Below are positions 54,095 to 63,993 of a stretch of DNA of 64,000 nt, piece after piece. This stretch comes from Streptomyces sp. ST2-7A (GTDB lineage Bacteria; Actinomycetota; Actinomycetes; Streptomycetales; Streptomycetaceae). Made by a program: the position numbers and the translations under genes. The stretch spans positions 41,537 through 105,536 of the forward strand of contig NZ_JAJUWS010000021.1 of NCBI RefSeq assembly GCF_021390475.1, in the 5' to 3' direction. The stretch's first letter is position 1, and every line of letters starts with the position of its first letter. The notes below the pieces were generated by a model, which saw only the letters and a program-made list of their open reading frames with translations, was not told where the DNA came from and did no database searches.

Positions 54095-54120
54095 TACCAA
54101 CTTGGTCCAGCGGAGGACAC

Positions 54121-55242
54121 ATGCACCAGGTGATCGCCAGCCCGCAGCACGACAAGTTCGTCATCGTCCGGCCCGGCTCCCGCAAAGGGATGCAGATCCC
54201 CAGCACCATGTACCGCGACCTTGCGGAAGCGGTTCAGAACGGTACGCCGGTTCCTGGCCGGCTCGCTGATGCCGCCCGCACGGCATGGGGCGTTGACATC
54301 TCCGGCGAGCCCAGCAAGGGAACGGTTCTCGTGCGCCCGGTCACCCGGCTCAACTACAGCCGCGCCACGTGGGAAATCAACAAGGGCTGTAACTTCAACT
54401 GCGAACACTGCTACTTGGCGGAGCGGAAGTTCGAAGGGCTTCCCCGCGATGAAAAATCCCGCCTGCTTGAAATGCTTCGGGATTCGGGTGTTCTCTGGCT
54501 TCAGTTCACGGGCGGGGAACCAACCATTGACCGTGACTTCCGGGATGCATACCGGGAAGCCTACGGAATGGGGATGATGATCGAGATTCTGACCAACGGA
54601 TCTCGACTTCACCAGGCAGAAACCGTGCAACTGCTTTCGGCGATGCCGCCGCACAAGGTAACCGTCTCGCTCTACGGCGCGTCCTCGGAAAGCTTCGACT
54701 CGCTGACGCGAAAGCCGGGAGCATTCAAGCTTCTCTCGAAAGGGCTCAAGGCGGCGAAGGAAGCCGGGGTTTCACTTGAGCTTGCACTGATTATCACGAA
54801 GTACAACGCGCACGAAATCGACGCAATGCGGGCCATGGCGGAGGAGTACGCCACAACGTACAGCGAGTACGGGAACATTTCCCCGACGTACGACGGCAAC
54901 CCGGAGCCGTTGGCCGCACAAGCGCCGGGCTTCCTGAACAAGTCCACTGTATTCAAGGGCTGTCCGGCCGGGCATACCTTCTTTCACGTGGACCCGCATG
55001 GATTCGTCACCATGTGCAAAGTCGGCCGGGAAAACCCCATCAACCTGATGGCAGAAGGGCTTCCGGGCCTCCTGCGTCTGCCGGGAATCGCAGACGCCCA
55101 AATGCTTCGCTCCGGTGGCTGTAGCGGGTGCAAGCTCTCGGCTACCTGCCGAGTATGCCGACCACTCGCCAAGGCTTACCAGGAAGCGAAGGCACCACTG
55201 GAAACATACTGTCAGCACGGAAATGGAGGAAAAGTCGCATGA
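54121..55242 (+). CDS. Radical SAM enzyme with C-terminal cysteine-rich region, candidate peptide maturase
   Basis: The product is 373 residues from ATG 54121, with GGAGG 5 nt upstream. The radical SAM cluster motif is CNFNCEHC (C90, C94, C97). LQFTGGEPTIDRDFRDAY (the GGEP motif) and EILTNGSRL, VTVSLYGASSESFD follow. The last third has seven cysteines (281, 299, 334, 337, 343, 346, 364), arranged as in SPASM/twitch proteins that hold extra 4Fe-4S clusters. Residues 1-60 (KFVIVRPGSRKGMQIPSTMYRDLAEAVQ) look like a small leader-peptide-binding domain. Its stop overlaps the start of a 54-residue peptide gene in an ATGA. GC content is well below that of its surroundings. I infer modification of that peptide; the bond formed is unknown. 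Confidence 0.85.
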   Translation: MHQVIASPQHDKFVIVRPGSRKGMQIPSTMYRDLAEAVQNGTPVPGRLADAARTAWGVDISGEPSKGTVLVRPVTRLNYSRATWEINKGCNFNCEHCYLAERKFEGLPRDEKSRLLEMLRDSGVLWLQFTGGEPTIDRDFRDAYREAYGMGMMIEILTNGSRLHQAETVQLLSAMPPHKVTVSLYGASSESFDSLTRKPGAFKLLSKGLKAAKEAGVSLELALIITKYNAHEIDAMRAMAEEYATTYSEYGNISPTYDGNPEPLAAQAPGFLNKSTVFKGCPAGHTFFHVDPHGFVTMCKVGRENPINLMAEGLPGLLRLPGIADAQMLRSGGCSGCKLSATCRVCRPLAKAYQEAKAPLETYCQHGNGGKVA

Positions 55243-55403
55243 CCGCAGTAGCCGTAGAGATCACGCCCCGCCCCGTGGCGGCGGAGCCGGAGCCGCTTCG
55301 TCCGGTGAGCCCCGAGCCTGCCGGGCTCGTCATCGTCGATGACGTCGAGGCGCTGGCCGAAGGCACCGCAGCCGCCTGCAACGACGACAACCCGTACCGG
55401 TAA
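55239..55403 (+). CDS. Candidate RiPP precursor peptide (54 residues)
   Basis: ATG 55239 has a strong ribosome site (GGAGG, 8 nt) and overlaps the stop of the radical SAM gene by 4 bp, so the two are made together. The first ~40 residues are acidic and Pro/Val-rich, ending VIVDDVEALAEG, which looks like a leader. The C-terminus GTAAACNDDNPYR has one cysteine (C47) and Asn, Asp, Pro and Tyr residues suited to radical SAM cross-linking or thioether formation. Length, position and layout match RiPP precursors of the radical SAM/SPASM type, but I do not know a class with this core. There is no evidence yet for cleavage or export genes nearby. Confidence 0.7.
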   Translation: MTAVAVEITPRPVAAEPEPLRPVSPEPAGLVIVDDVEALAEGTAAACNDDNPYR

Positions 55404-55498
55404 GCACCCGCCGCACCGGTTGCGTGTCCCGCGTGGGCTCCACGGCGTTCACTCGTCGTGGGGCCTGCGCGGCCCGTCGTGTGAGAGTGTGAGGAACC

Positions 55499-56305
55499 AT
55501 GCCGACGTCTCGTATCGCCTTCCAAGAGCTGCCGCCCGCAGTGATCGCCGCTGTTGAAAAGCGCACCGGACCGATTCTCAAAGTTGAGCCCGCGAACGAG
55601 GGGTTTAATAGTGAGGTCGCCGCACGGGTGTTCACGGAGACCGAGAGCTGTTTCATCAAAGGAATGCGGGCCGACCATAGGCGCATCTGGACGCAGCGCC
55701 GGGAAGCGGAAGTAAACCAGTTCCTTACGGGCCTCACACCCGAACTTCTCTGGCACACAGAAGAGGCCGGGTGGAATCTTCTGGGCTTTGAACTCCTGGA
55801 AGGCCACCACGCCGATTACTCGCCCGGCTCCCCAGACTTGCCCAAGGTCGCGGATTTGCTGCGCCGCCTGGGAGAAATCCCTTGCCCCGAAATCGAGTTG
55901 CGGCAAGCAGAGCAACGCTTGGAAGGCTATGCGGCATCGGCAAAAGATCTCGATTTCTTCGCAGGTAATGCCCTGCTGCATACCGACCTGAACAACGCCA
56001 ACGTACTCGTTGATGACTCCGCCCGCCTTGTCGATTGGGCTTGGGCAACTCGCGGAGCCCCGTGGCTGGACGCCGGATACTGGGTCATCTGGCTGATGGC
56101 GGCAGGAGGCCATACACCGGATTCAGCGGAACAATGGGCGAGCCATGTTCCGGCGTGGAGTGCTGCTCCTTCCGCTGGTGTAACGGCCTTCGCCGTCGCC
56201 AACGCGGCCATGTGGCAGGAAATCGGCGGAGAAGACCCGGACCCATGGACCGCTCGCCTGGTTACTGCTGCACGTAACTGGGCTACATATCGCAAGTCCC
56301 TTTAG
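55499..56305 (+). CDS. Aminoglycoside phosphotransferase-like kinase
   Basis: The product is 268 residues from ATG 55499, with GAGG upstream. The kinase-like fold is recognised from NALLHTDLNNANVLVDDSARLVDWAWATRGAPWLDAGYWV. Its catalytic loop is H161-x-D163-x4-N168 and its metal-binding aspartate is D179 in DWA, as in APH and choline kinases. SCFIKGMRADH near residue 55 holds the likely ATP-binding lysine. It lies 95 bp after the candidate precursor and has the same low GC. In this setting it may phosphorylate the peptide or a product-derived molecule, or confer self-resistance. An antibiotic-resistance role cannot be excluded. Confidence 0.8.
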   Translation: MPTSRIAFQELPPAVIAAVEKRTGPILKVEPANEGFNSEVAARVFTETESCFIKGMRADHRRIWTQRREAEVNQFLTGLTPELLWHTEEAGWNLLGFELLEGHHADYSPGSPDLPKVADLLRRLGEIPCPEIELRQAEQRLEGYAASAKDLDFFAGNALLHTDLNNANVLVDDSARLVDWAWATRGAPWLDAGYWVIWLMAAGGHTPDSAEQWASHVPAWSAAPSAGVTAFAVANAAMWQEIGGEDPDPWTARLVTAARNWATYRKSL

Positions 56306-56370
56306 CGCGCCTCTCGTTCAGGGGCGCGGATTCACTGACAACCAAAAATGGACCCCGGCGGGTGCGCTAA

Positions 56371-56510
56371 TACTCCAGCAGGATTTTGCTGTCTGACCTG
56401 GTCTTTCGCCGGGCGGCCGGAGTGTAGCGCGGCTTCGATCGTGTGGGGGCGGTCTCACGGGGACCGCCCCTCGATCGTGCGACAACGCCGCTGGTAGTGA
56501 CAGCGGCGGG
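56371..56510. repeat. Left 140-bp terminal inverted repeat of the IS
   Basis: It begins TACTCCAGCAGGATTTTGCT and is identical, as far as I can read, to the reverse complement of 57854-57993. It holds its own inner inverted repeat around GGGGGCGGTC...GACCGCCCC. 140 bp is long for the IS701 family. Confidence 0.9.
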
Positions 56511-56523
56511 GCAGCCTCCGAGG

Positions 56524-57787
56524 GTGATCACCGAGCATGCCGCCGCGCAGTGGGACCTCGAACTGGACGATCTCTTCCTGACCATCGGGCACCGCTTCGG
56601 CCGAGTCGAGCTCCGCCGCCGCATGCGTGACTACGTACGCGGGCTGCTCGCCCCGGTGGCCCGCAAGAACAGTCCCCGCAGGGGGCGACCCCCAGGCAGC
56701 TGGCCGAACAGGCCGGCCACCCCACGCCTGACGGGCTGCAGCACCTCCTCGCCGGATCGAAGTGGGAGCCCGATGACATCCGCGACGACCTGCAGGAATA
56801 CGTTGCCGACAAGCTCGGCGAGGCCGGCGGCGTCCTGATCATCGACGACACCGGGTTCATCAAGAAGGGCACCACCTCAGCCGGGGTCCAGCGTCAGTAC
56901 TCCGGAACAGCCGGCCGGACGGAGAATCCCCCGGAGGGGGTACCCCCAGCCAGATCGGCGTCTTCGCCGCCTACGCCTCCGTCCGGGGCAGGGCCCTGGT
57001 CGACCGCGAGCTCTACCTCCCGAAGTCCTGGACCGAGGACCGGGAACGCTGCCGCACCGCAAAGGTCCCCGACGAGCGGGAGTTCGCCACCAAGGGCGAA
57101 CTGGCCCGGCACATGGTGTTGCGGGCCCTCGCCTCGCCACTGCCTATCGCCTGGGTCACCGCGGACTCCGCCTACGGTCAGGACAACCGCTTCCGCCGGC
57201 TGCTGGAACAGTCAGGTGTCGGCTACGTACTGGCCGTGCCCAAGTCCCAGTTCAGCGTGGGCTGTTCACGGATCGAGGCTCTGTTCGCGCAGGCTCCGGA
57301 CGAAGCGTGGGAGAAGATCTCGTGCGGCGACGGCGCGAAGGGGCCACGCGTCTACCACTGGGCAGCGGTGCGACTGCCGGCCGTCGCCGAGTTCGACTAC
57401 CAGGGCGAGGTCCCGCACCGGATGCGGTGGGCACTGGCCCGGCGCAGCATCAGCAAACCCGACGAGATCGCCTACTACCTCGCCTACACGCCCCTTCAGG
57501 TCACCGTCCAGGAGCTGGTGCGGGTCGCCGGGGCACGCTGGGCGATCGAGGAGTGCTTCCAGGCCGCGAAGAACGAATGCGGCCTGGACCAGTACGAAGT
57601 CCGCCGCTACGTCGGCTGGTATCGGCACATCACGCTGGCCATGCTCGCGCACGCCTTCCTGGCCGCGACGGCACACCAGGCCCGGGAAAAGGGGGCGGAA
57701 CAGGTGGGACGGCCGGGGCCATCGAGCTCACAGTGGCGGAGGTTCGGCGACTCCTGGCAACTTGTCGTGCCCAGCCACCGCACCTGA
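56524..57787 (+). pseudogene. IS701-family transposase, disrupted by two 20-bp insertions
   Basis: Three frames together give a complete DDE transposase. Part 1 (56524 to about 56675): ITEHAAAQWDLELDDLFLTI to VRGLLAPVARKNS. Part 2 (about 56697-56928): RQLAEQAGHPTPDGLQHLLA to GVLIIDDTGFIKKG (first Asp), ending SGTAGRTEN. Part 3 (about 56949-57787): QIGVFAAYASVRGRALVDRE, VTADSAYG (second Asp), WAIEECFQAAKNE (Glu). Each frame change coincides with a related 20-bp GC palindrome, at about 56674-56693 and 56929-56948. Taking out both restores one reading frame. The copy is therefore almost certainly inactive. Confidence 0.85.
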
Positions 57788-57853
57788 GCGGACACCGAGG
57801 GCTCCACCACGCGCTGAGCTGGTCGAACTGGCGCCGCCGACGCCAAGCAGTCG

Positions 57854-57993
57854 CCCGCCGCTGTCACTACCAGCGGCGTTGTCGCACGATCGAGGGGCGG
57901 TCCCCGTGAGACCGCCCCCACACGATCGAAGCCGCGCTACACTCCGGCCGCCCGGCGAAAGACCAGGTCAGACAGCAAAATCCTGCTGGAGTA
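57854..57993. repeat. Right 140-bp terminal inverted repeat of the IS
   Basis: Exact inverted copy of 56371-56510. The transposase stop is at 57787, 66 bp before it. Confidence 0.9.
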
Positions 57994-58035
57994 CTAATAC
58001 CCCTGGGGCGTGGCCAACAGATTGGACCTGTTGAC

Positions 58036-58164
58036 GTGCGTCACTCTATCGCGCGCACCCTCGCGGCGTGCCTCCGGACCGTTCTCGCGCTCCTCCTGCC
58101 CGCAACCGGCCAGCGACGCCGGACCACCGAAGCACCCGCCGCCCCTGCCCACCGCGACACGTGA
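58036..58164 (+). CDS. Small Arg/Leu-rich peptide gene of the island
   Basis: The frame is 42 residues from GTG 58036: VRHSIARTLAACLRTVLALL, then LPATGQRRR and a short Pro/Ala tail. Similar tiny basic, hydrophobic peptides are common upstream of the next small gene in streptomycete elements. Its TGA overlaps a GTG that opens a 27-codon frame (58161-58244), whose TGA in turn overlaps the TTG of the next gene. Such chained overlaps suggest coupled translation. The IS right end lies only 43 bp upstream, so the promoter or a longer gene may have been cut. Confidence 0.45.
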   Translation: MRHSIARTLAACLRTVLALLLPATGQRRRTTEAPAAPAHRDT

Positions 58165-58240
58165 ACACCAGGACGAGCGACGGCCCCCGAACGAGCACCC
58201 CCGGAGCCCTTACGCCGCGACCCACGCGGCGGACGAGCCG

Positions 58241-58426
58241 TTGAACGGGGAAGTCGTTGGACTCATCCGCCCCTACGTGCTCCGCTTCGAGGAACACCGC
58301 AGGCAGCTTGAGGAACAGCGGCTTCAGCTCCAGCGACGCACGGCCCTTCTGCTTGCGCTCGACGGGATCGATGTCGGCCCGGAGCGCATTCACGGGGTGT
58401 GGGTGCCCATGGCTGAAGCGGGGTAG
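58241..58426 (+). CDS. Small island protein with GIDxGPxxIHGV C-terminus
   Basis: The supported part is 61 residues from TTG 58241: NGEVVGLIRPYVLRFEEHRR, a Gln/Leu/Arg-rich helix (QLEEQRLQLQRRTALLLALD) and the ending GIDVGPERIHGVWVPMAEAG. A longer frame from GTG 58010 exists, but its first 75 residues look non-coding. The GID-GP-IHGV ending recurs in small proteins of streptomycete integrative elements; function unknown. A strong terminator follows. Confidence 0.6.
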   Translation: MNGEVVGLIRPYVLRFEEHRRQLEEQRLQLQRRTALLLALDGIDVGPERIHGVWVPMAEAG

Positions 58427-58447
58427 ACCGGCGTCGGCCGGCACTCC

Positions 58448-58492
58448 GAACCAAGAAACGTCCCGCCGATGTGGCGGGGCGTTTCTTGGTTC
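58448..58492 (+). terminator. Strong intrinsic-type terminator
   Basis: GAACCAAGAAACG pairs with CGTTTCTTGGTTC and, after a T-G pair, CCCGCC with GGCGGG around a GATGT loop. It lies 22 bp after the last small island gene. Confidence 0.8.
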
Positions 58493-58560
58493 GTGCGGCT
58501 GGTCAGAGGAGAGCACGGAACGGATTGGGCCGCCTGACGGTCACCTGAACCGCACATGAA

Positions 58561-58593
58561 GAAGACCCCCCAAGGCGAATTTGGGAGGTCTTC
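58561..58593. terminator. Second stem-loop near the right end of the island
   Basis: GAAGACCCCCCAA pairs with TTGGGAGGTCTTC (12 of 13) around a 7-base loop. It may insulate terD transcription on one side and island transcription on the other. Confidence 0.6.
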
Positions 58594-58607
58594 GTGCCGA
58601 CCAGGCC

Positions 58608-58629
58608 AGTACCGTGCTGACCCGGTGCT
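58608..58629. repeat. Inner direct repeat, right copy
   Basis: AGTACCGTGCTGACCCGGTG plus CT, 48 bp inside the right core. It matches the left copy at 51627 in 21 of 22 positions. Confidence 0.5.
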
Positions 58630-58676
58630 GACTGGAGGTTCCAGCAAGGCCGTCCTAGCAGGTCAGAGGCCCACTC

Positions 58677-58698
58677 TCAGACGTTGACGCCGTAGTCC
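58677..58698. repeat. attR-like copy of the 22-bp core, inside terD
   Basis: These are the last seven codons plus part of the coding end of terD (GVNV and stop on the minus strand). The copy at 51486 is identical over 22 bp. Confidence 0.75.
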
Positions 58699-59258
58699 AG
58701 GGCGATCCCGCGCAGGCCGGAGGCGTAGCCCTGACCGATGGCGCGGAACTTCCACTCCGTGCCGTGCCGGTACAGCTCACCGAAGACCATCGCGGTCTCG
58801 GAGGAGGCGTCCTCCGAGAGGTCGTACCGGGCCAGCTCCACGCCGTCGGCGCGGTTGATGATCCGGATGTAGGCGTTGCGCACCTGGCCGAAGTTCTGGT
58901 GCCGGTTCTCGGCGTCGTAGATCGACACCGGGAAGACGACCTTGTCGACCTCCGGGGACATGCCCGCGAGTTCGACGTTGACCTCCTCCTCGTCGCCGCC
59001 GGCGCCGGAGCCGCCGACCAGCTCGTCCCCGAGATGCTCGACGGTGCCGTCGGGGCTCTTGAGGTTGTTGAAGAAGATGAAGTGCTGGTCGCTGATGACC
59101 TTGCCGCCGGCGTTGACCAGGAGGGCGCTGGCGTCCAGGTCGAAGTCCGCGCCGGTGGTGGTGCGGGCCTCCCAGCCCAGGCCCACCGTGACCGCGGTCA
59201 GGTTCGGGGCCTCCTTCGTCAGCGAGACGTTGCCGCCCTTGCTGAGGCTGACTGCCAC
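58677..59258 (-). CDS. terD: TerD-family stress protein
   Basis: The product is 193 residues from GTG 59258, with GGAGGAG 4 nt upstream; this matches canonical TerD length. Typical sequence: VSLSKGGNVSLTKEAPNLTAVTVGLGWEART, GADFDLDASALLVNAGGKVISDQHFIFFNNL, then VELAGMSPEVDKVVFPVSIYDAENR, with the acidic loops that bind Ca2+, and the usual GIALDYGVNV end. TerD proteins work at the membrane in resistance to tellurite, phage and other stress. The 3' end has been used as the integration site of the island, which keeps the protein intact. Confidence 0.95.
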   Translation of the reverse strand: MAVSLSKGGNVSLTKEAPNLTAVTVGLGWEARTTTGADFDLDASALLVNAGGKVISDQHFIFFNNLKSPDGTVEHLGDELVGGSGAGGDEEEVNVELAGMSPEVDKVVFPVSIYDAENRHQNFGQVRNAYIRIINRADGVELARYDLSEDASSETAMVFGELYRHGTEWKFRAIGQGYASGLRGIALDYGVNV

Positions 59259-59623
59259 GGTACTCCTCCAGACGTTGCTGCGGGCATCGGACGGCCCCAA
59301 TATGCCATCCCGCCCCTTCAACGGAAACGGCGGGCGTCGGTGTTCCCCCCGGGGGCCACGAGCTGCGACGCATGGGATGAACGGGGTCGCCGGGCCGCCG
59401 GGGCCAACCCTCGTACGGGCGACGGACGGTGGGCGGCCGGAGTCGCCGGCGGGGGCCGGCCGGGGGGCGGGTTGCCGGGCGGATGGATCGCGCGCGGTCG
59501 GTCCGGGGCCGCCGGCGGGGGCCGGGCACCGACACGTCCGGGACCCGGCGGGAAGCGGCCGGACCCGGTACCGGGCACGGGCCGGCCGGGTGGGGTCGGG
59601 GGCCGGTCGGGTCCCGGCGGGGA
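59259..59623. other. Intergenic region upstream of terD
   Basis: This 365-bp gap follows the peroxiredoxin gene and precedes terD on the minus strand. It is GC-rich, with GGCCGGCCGGGGGC-type runs, and should contain the terD promoter. I see no gene, and no clear operator. Confidence 0.3.
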
Positions 59624-60118
59624 TCAGACCTCGTCGCGGAGGGCGTCCAGGGCGGCGATGTAGGCGTCCAGGTCACGGGCGTCCGGCATGCCGTTGATCA
59701 CGCTCCAGCGCACCACGCCCTCGCGGTCGATGACGAAGGTGCCGCGCAGCGGGCAACCCCGGTCCTCGTTGAAGACGCCGTACGCCCGCGACACCTCGCC
59801 GTGCGGCCAGAAGTCGGAGAGCAGGTGGTACTCCAGCCCCTCCTGCTCGGCGAAGACCCGCAACGCGAACGGCGAGTCGGCGGAGACGGCCAGCAGCTGG
59901 GTGTCGTCGTTGACGAAGTCGGGGAGTCGGTCCCGGACCTCGCAGAGTTCACCGGTGCAGATGCCGGTGAACGCGAAGGGGAAGAACAGCAGGACGACGT
60001 TCCGACCCGCGTCCCCGGGGCCGGCGGACCCCGCCCGGAAGTCGGAGAGGCGCACGGTTTCGCCGTGCTGGTTGCGCAACGCGAAATCGGGTGCCTTGGT
60101 TCCGGGGGTGATCTCCAT
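59624..60118 (-). CDS. Peroxiredoxin (AhpE-like)
   Basis: The product is 164 residues from ATG 60118, with AAAGGGA upstream; an upstream frame extension is not needed. The thioredoxin-fold peroxiredoxin signature is PFAFTGICTGELCEVRD. The peroxidatic cysteine is C54, in the TxxC context, with a second cysteine at C58 close by. VSADSPFALRVFAEQEGLEYHLLSDFWPHGEVSRAYGVF matches the AhpE/BCP-type helix and the conserved arginine follows. The enzyme reduces peroxides in the cytoplasm. In streptomycetes this gene sits next to DUF3052 and aceE, as here. Confidence 0.92.
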   Translation of the reverse strand: MEITPGTKAPDFALRNQHGETVRLSDFRAGSAGPGDAGRNVVLLFFPFAFTGICTGELCEVRDRLPDFVNDDTQLLAVSADSPFALRVFAEQEGLEYHLLSDFWPHGEVSRAYGVFNEDRGCPLRGTFVIDREGVVRWSVINGMPDARDLDAYIAALDALRDEV

Positions 60119-60291
60119 CAACGGGTCCCTTTCGGCTACCGGGCCGGTCGGCGCCTTCGCCGACACGAACGATCCACGGACGACGAACGCGCCCGTTCGA
60201 TTCAGCCTACGCCGGGCCACCGACACCGAGGTGAGGCACCGACCGGGAGCCGTCACGGGGCCGATCGGCACCGCGACCGGCCCCGCGGCGG

Positions 60292-60741
60292 TCAGCGGCG
60301 TCCGCCGGCCTTCCCCGCCGTGGTCTTGGGGGTGACCAGCCGGCTGCCCGTCCAGTCCCCGCCCGCGCTGATGGTCTTGGTCTGTGCCAGGCCCGCCGTG
60401 CGGGCGGCCTCGCCGATCTCGCTGGGCTCGACGTGCCCGTCCCGACCGGTCTTGGGCGTCAGCAGCCAGACCGGCGCCCCCGGGTCGATCAGGGTGGTGG
60501 CATCCACCAGCGCGTCGGTGAGGTCACCGTCGTCCTCGCGGAACCACAACACCACGGCGTCGGCGACGTCGTCGTGATCCTCGTCGACGAGCGGTTGGCC
60601 CGTGACGGCCTCGATCCCCTCGCGAAGCTCCTGCTCGGTGTCTTCGTCCCAGCCGAGCTCCTGGACCACCTGTCCGGGTCGGAAACCCAGCTGGTCCGCC
60701 GGGTTGGTCCGCTCCTCCGCGTGGTCCGCGGTCGCGCTCAC
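60292..60741 (-). CDS. DUF3052 family protein
   Basis: The product is 149 residues from GTG 60741, with a perfect AGGAGG 7 nt upstream. Typical sequence: NPADQLGFRPGQVVQELGWDEDTEQELREGIEAVTG, VVLWFREDDGDLTDALVDATTLIDPGAPVWLLTPKTGRDGHVEPSEIGEAARTAGL. It ends with TKTISAGGDWTGSRLVTPK. The family is conserved among actinobacteria next to aceE and peroxiredoxin genes, but its function is unknown. It is divergent from aceE and probably shares the regulatory gap with it. Confidence 0.93.
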   Translation of the reverse strand: MSATADHAEERTNPADQLGFRPGQVVQELGWDEDTEQELREGIEAVTGQPLVDEDHDDVADAVVLWFREDDGDLTDALVDATTLIDPGAPVWLLTPKTGRDGHVEPSEIGEAARTAGLAQTKTISAGGDWTGSRLVTPKTTAGKAGGRR

Positions 60742-61205
60742 GGATTGCCTCCTGTGCTGTTCGGTGTGGTGCCGGTGTGGCAGGTCGCCCCACGCGTGCG
60801 CGTGGGTTGTGCGGTAGTCCACACGGGCCGGGCGGATCACGCAAGTACCCGGTGGGGGCACGGGGCCAAACGTCGCGTCCCCGACCGCCCGTCGAACGGC
60901 GGGTGAGGTCCGTCACGGGCCGGGCCCGGGGGACCCCGGATCGGTCGGCGGGGCACCTGCCCGCCGAGCCCGGGGAAAAACCGGAACGACCCTTTCACAG
61001 TCCGGAAGCCCGGGGCGTAGGGTGGACCGTCGGCCGCCGGTGTCGTCCCCGATGTCCGGCCCGGCCCGCGTCCCACCGCCCCGAGGGGGTGGGTGTTACC
61101 ACACGGTAGAGATGACGTTTCGCCTTCCGGGGTCCACGATGGAAGGCGGCCGACATCAGGCAGAGGACATCGGCACAGCTCCCCACCTCACAGTGAAGGA
61201 ACAGC
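60742..61205. promoter_or_regulatory. Divergent region between DUF3052 gene and aceE
   Basis: This 464-bp gap should hold promoters in both directions. On the plus strand TTTCAC (60992-60997) and TAGGGT (61018-61023) form a weak promoter with 20-bp spacing. GTTACCACACGGTAGAG (61095-61111) may be another part. The aceE gene has GAAGGAAC directly before its GTG. I see no gene. Confidence 0.35.
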
Positions 61206-63938
<2,733 letters not shown>

Positions 63939-63974
63939 CGGCCCGGTACGGCCCCCATCCCGCGGCGGGGCCCC

Positions 63975-63993
63975 GGAACCCGAGAAGGGTTCC
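63975..63993 (+). terminator. Stem-loop after aceE
   Basis: GGAACCC pairs with GGGTTCC around a GAGAA loop, 36 bp past the aceE stop, followed by TGTCTCT. Confidence 0.65.

Larger units (their letters stand above)
56371..57993 (+). mobile_element. IS701-family insertion sequence, inactive
   Basis: The 1623-bp element has perfect 140-bp terminal inverted repeats (56371-56510 and 57854-57993). It is flanked by a 4-bp target duplication CTAA (56367-56370 and 57994-57997), which fits the YTAR target of IS701. It holds one transposase gene broken by two short insertions. It landed between the kinase gene and the small-gene run at the right end of the island. Confidence 0.88.
51486..58698. mobile_element. 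Integrated island of 7.2 kb at the 3' end of terD, no integrase seen
   Basis: The 22-bp sequence that starts with the reverse complement of the terD stop codon occurs twice in direct orientation, at 51486-51507 and 58677-58698. The right copy is the true 3' end of terD, the left copy is a bare remnant. Between them the DNA is different in style: lower GC in the radical SAM and kinase genes, XRE/DUF397 regulators, small overlapping genes and an IS. A second 22-bp direct repeat (21 of 22 identical) lies inside each end at 51627 and 58608. Site-specific integration into the 3' end of a gene explains this best. No recombinase, excisionase or transfer gene is visible, so the island may be a decayed or trans-mobilised element. 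Confidence 0.75.

Noticed and set aside
58427..58676. Integrase gene or remnant near the right end of the island
   Set aside because: I looked for tyrosine or serine recombinase sequence here and at the left end; only stem-loops and repeats are present.
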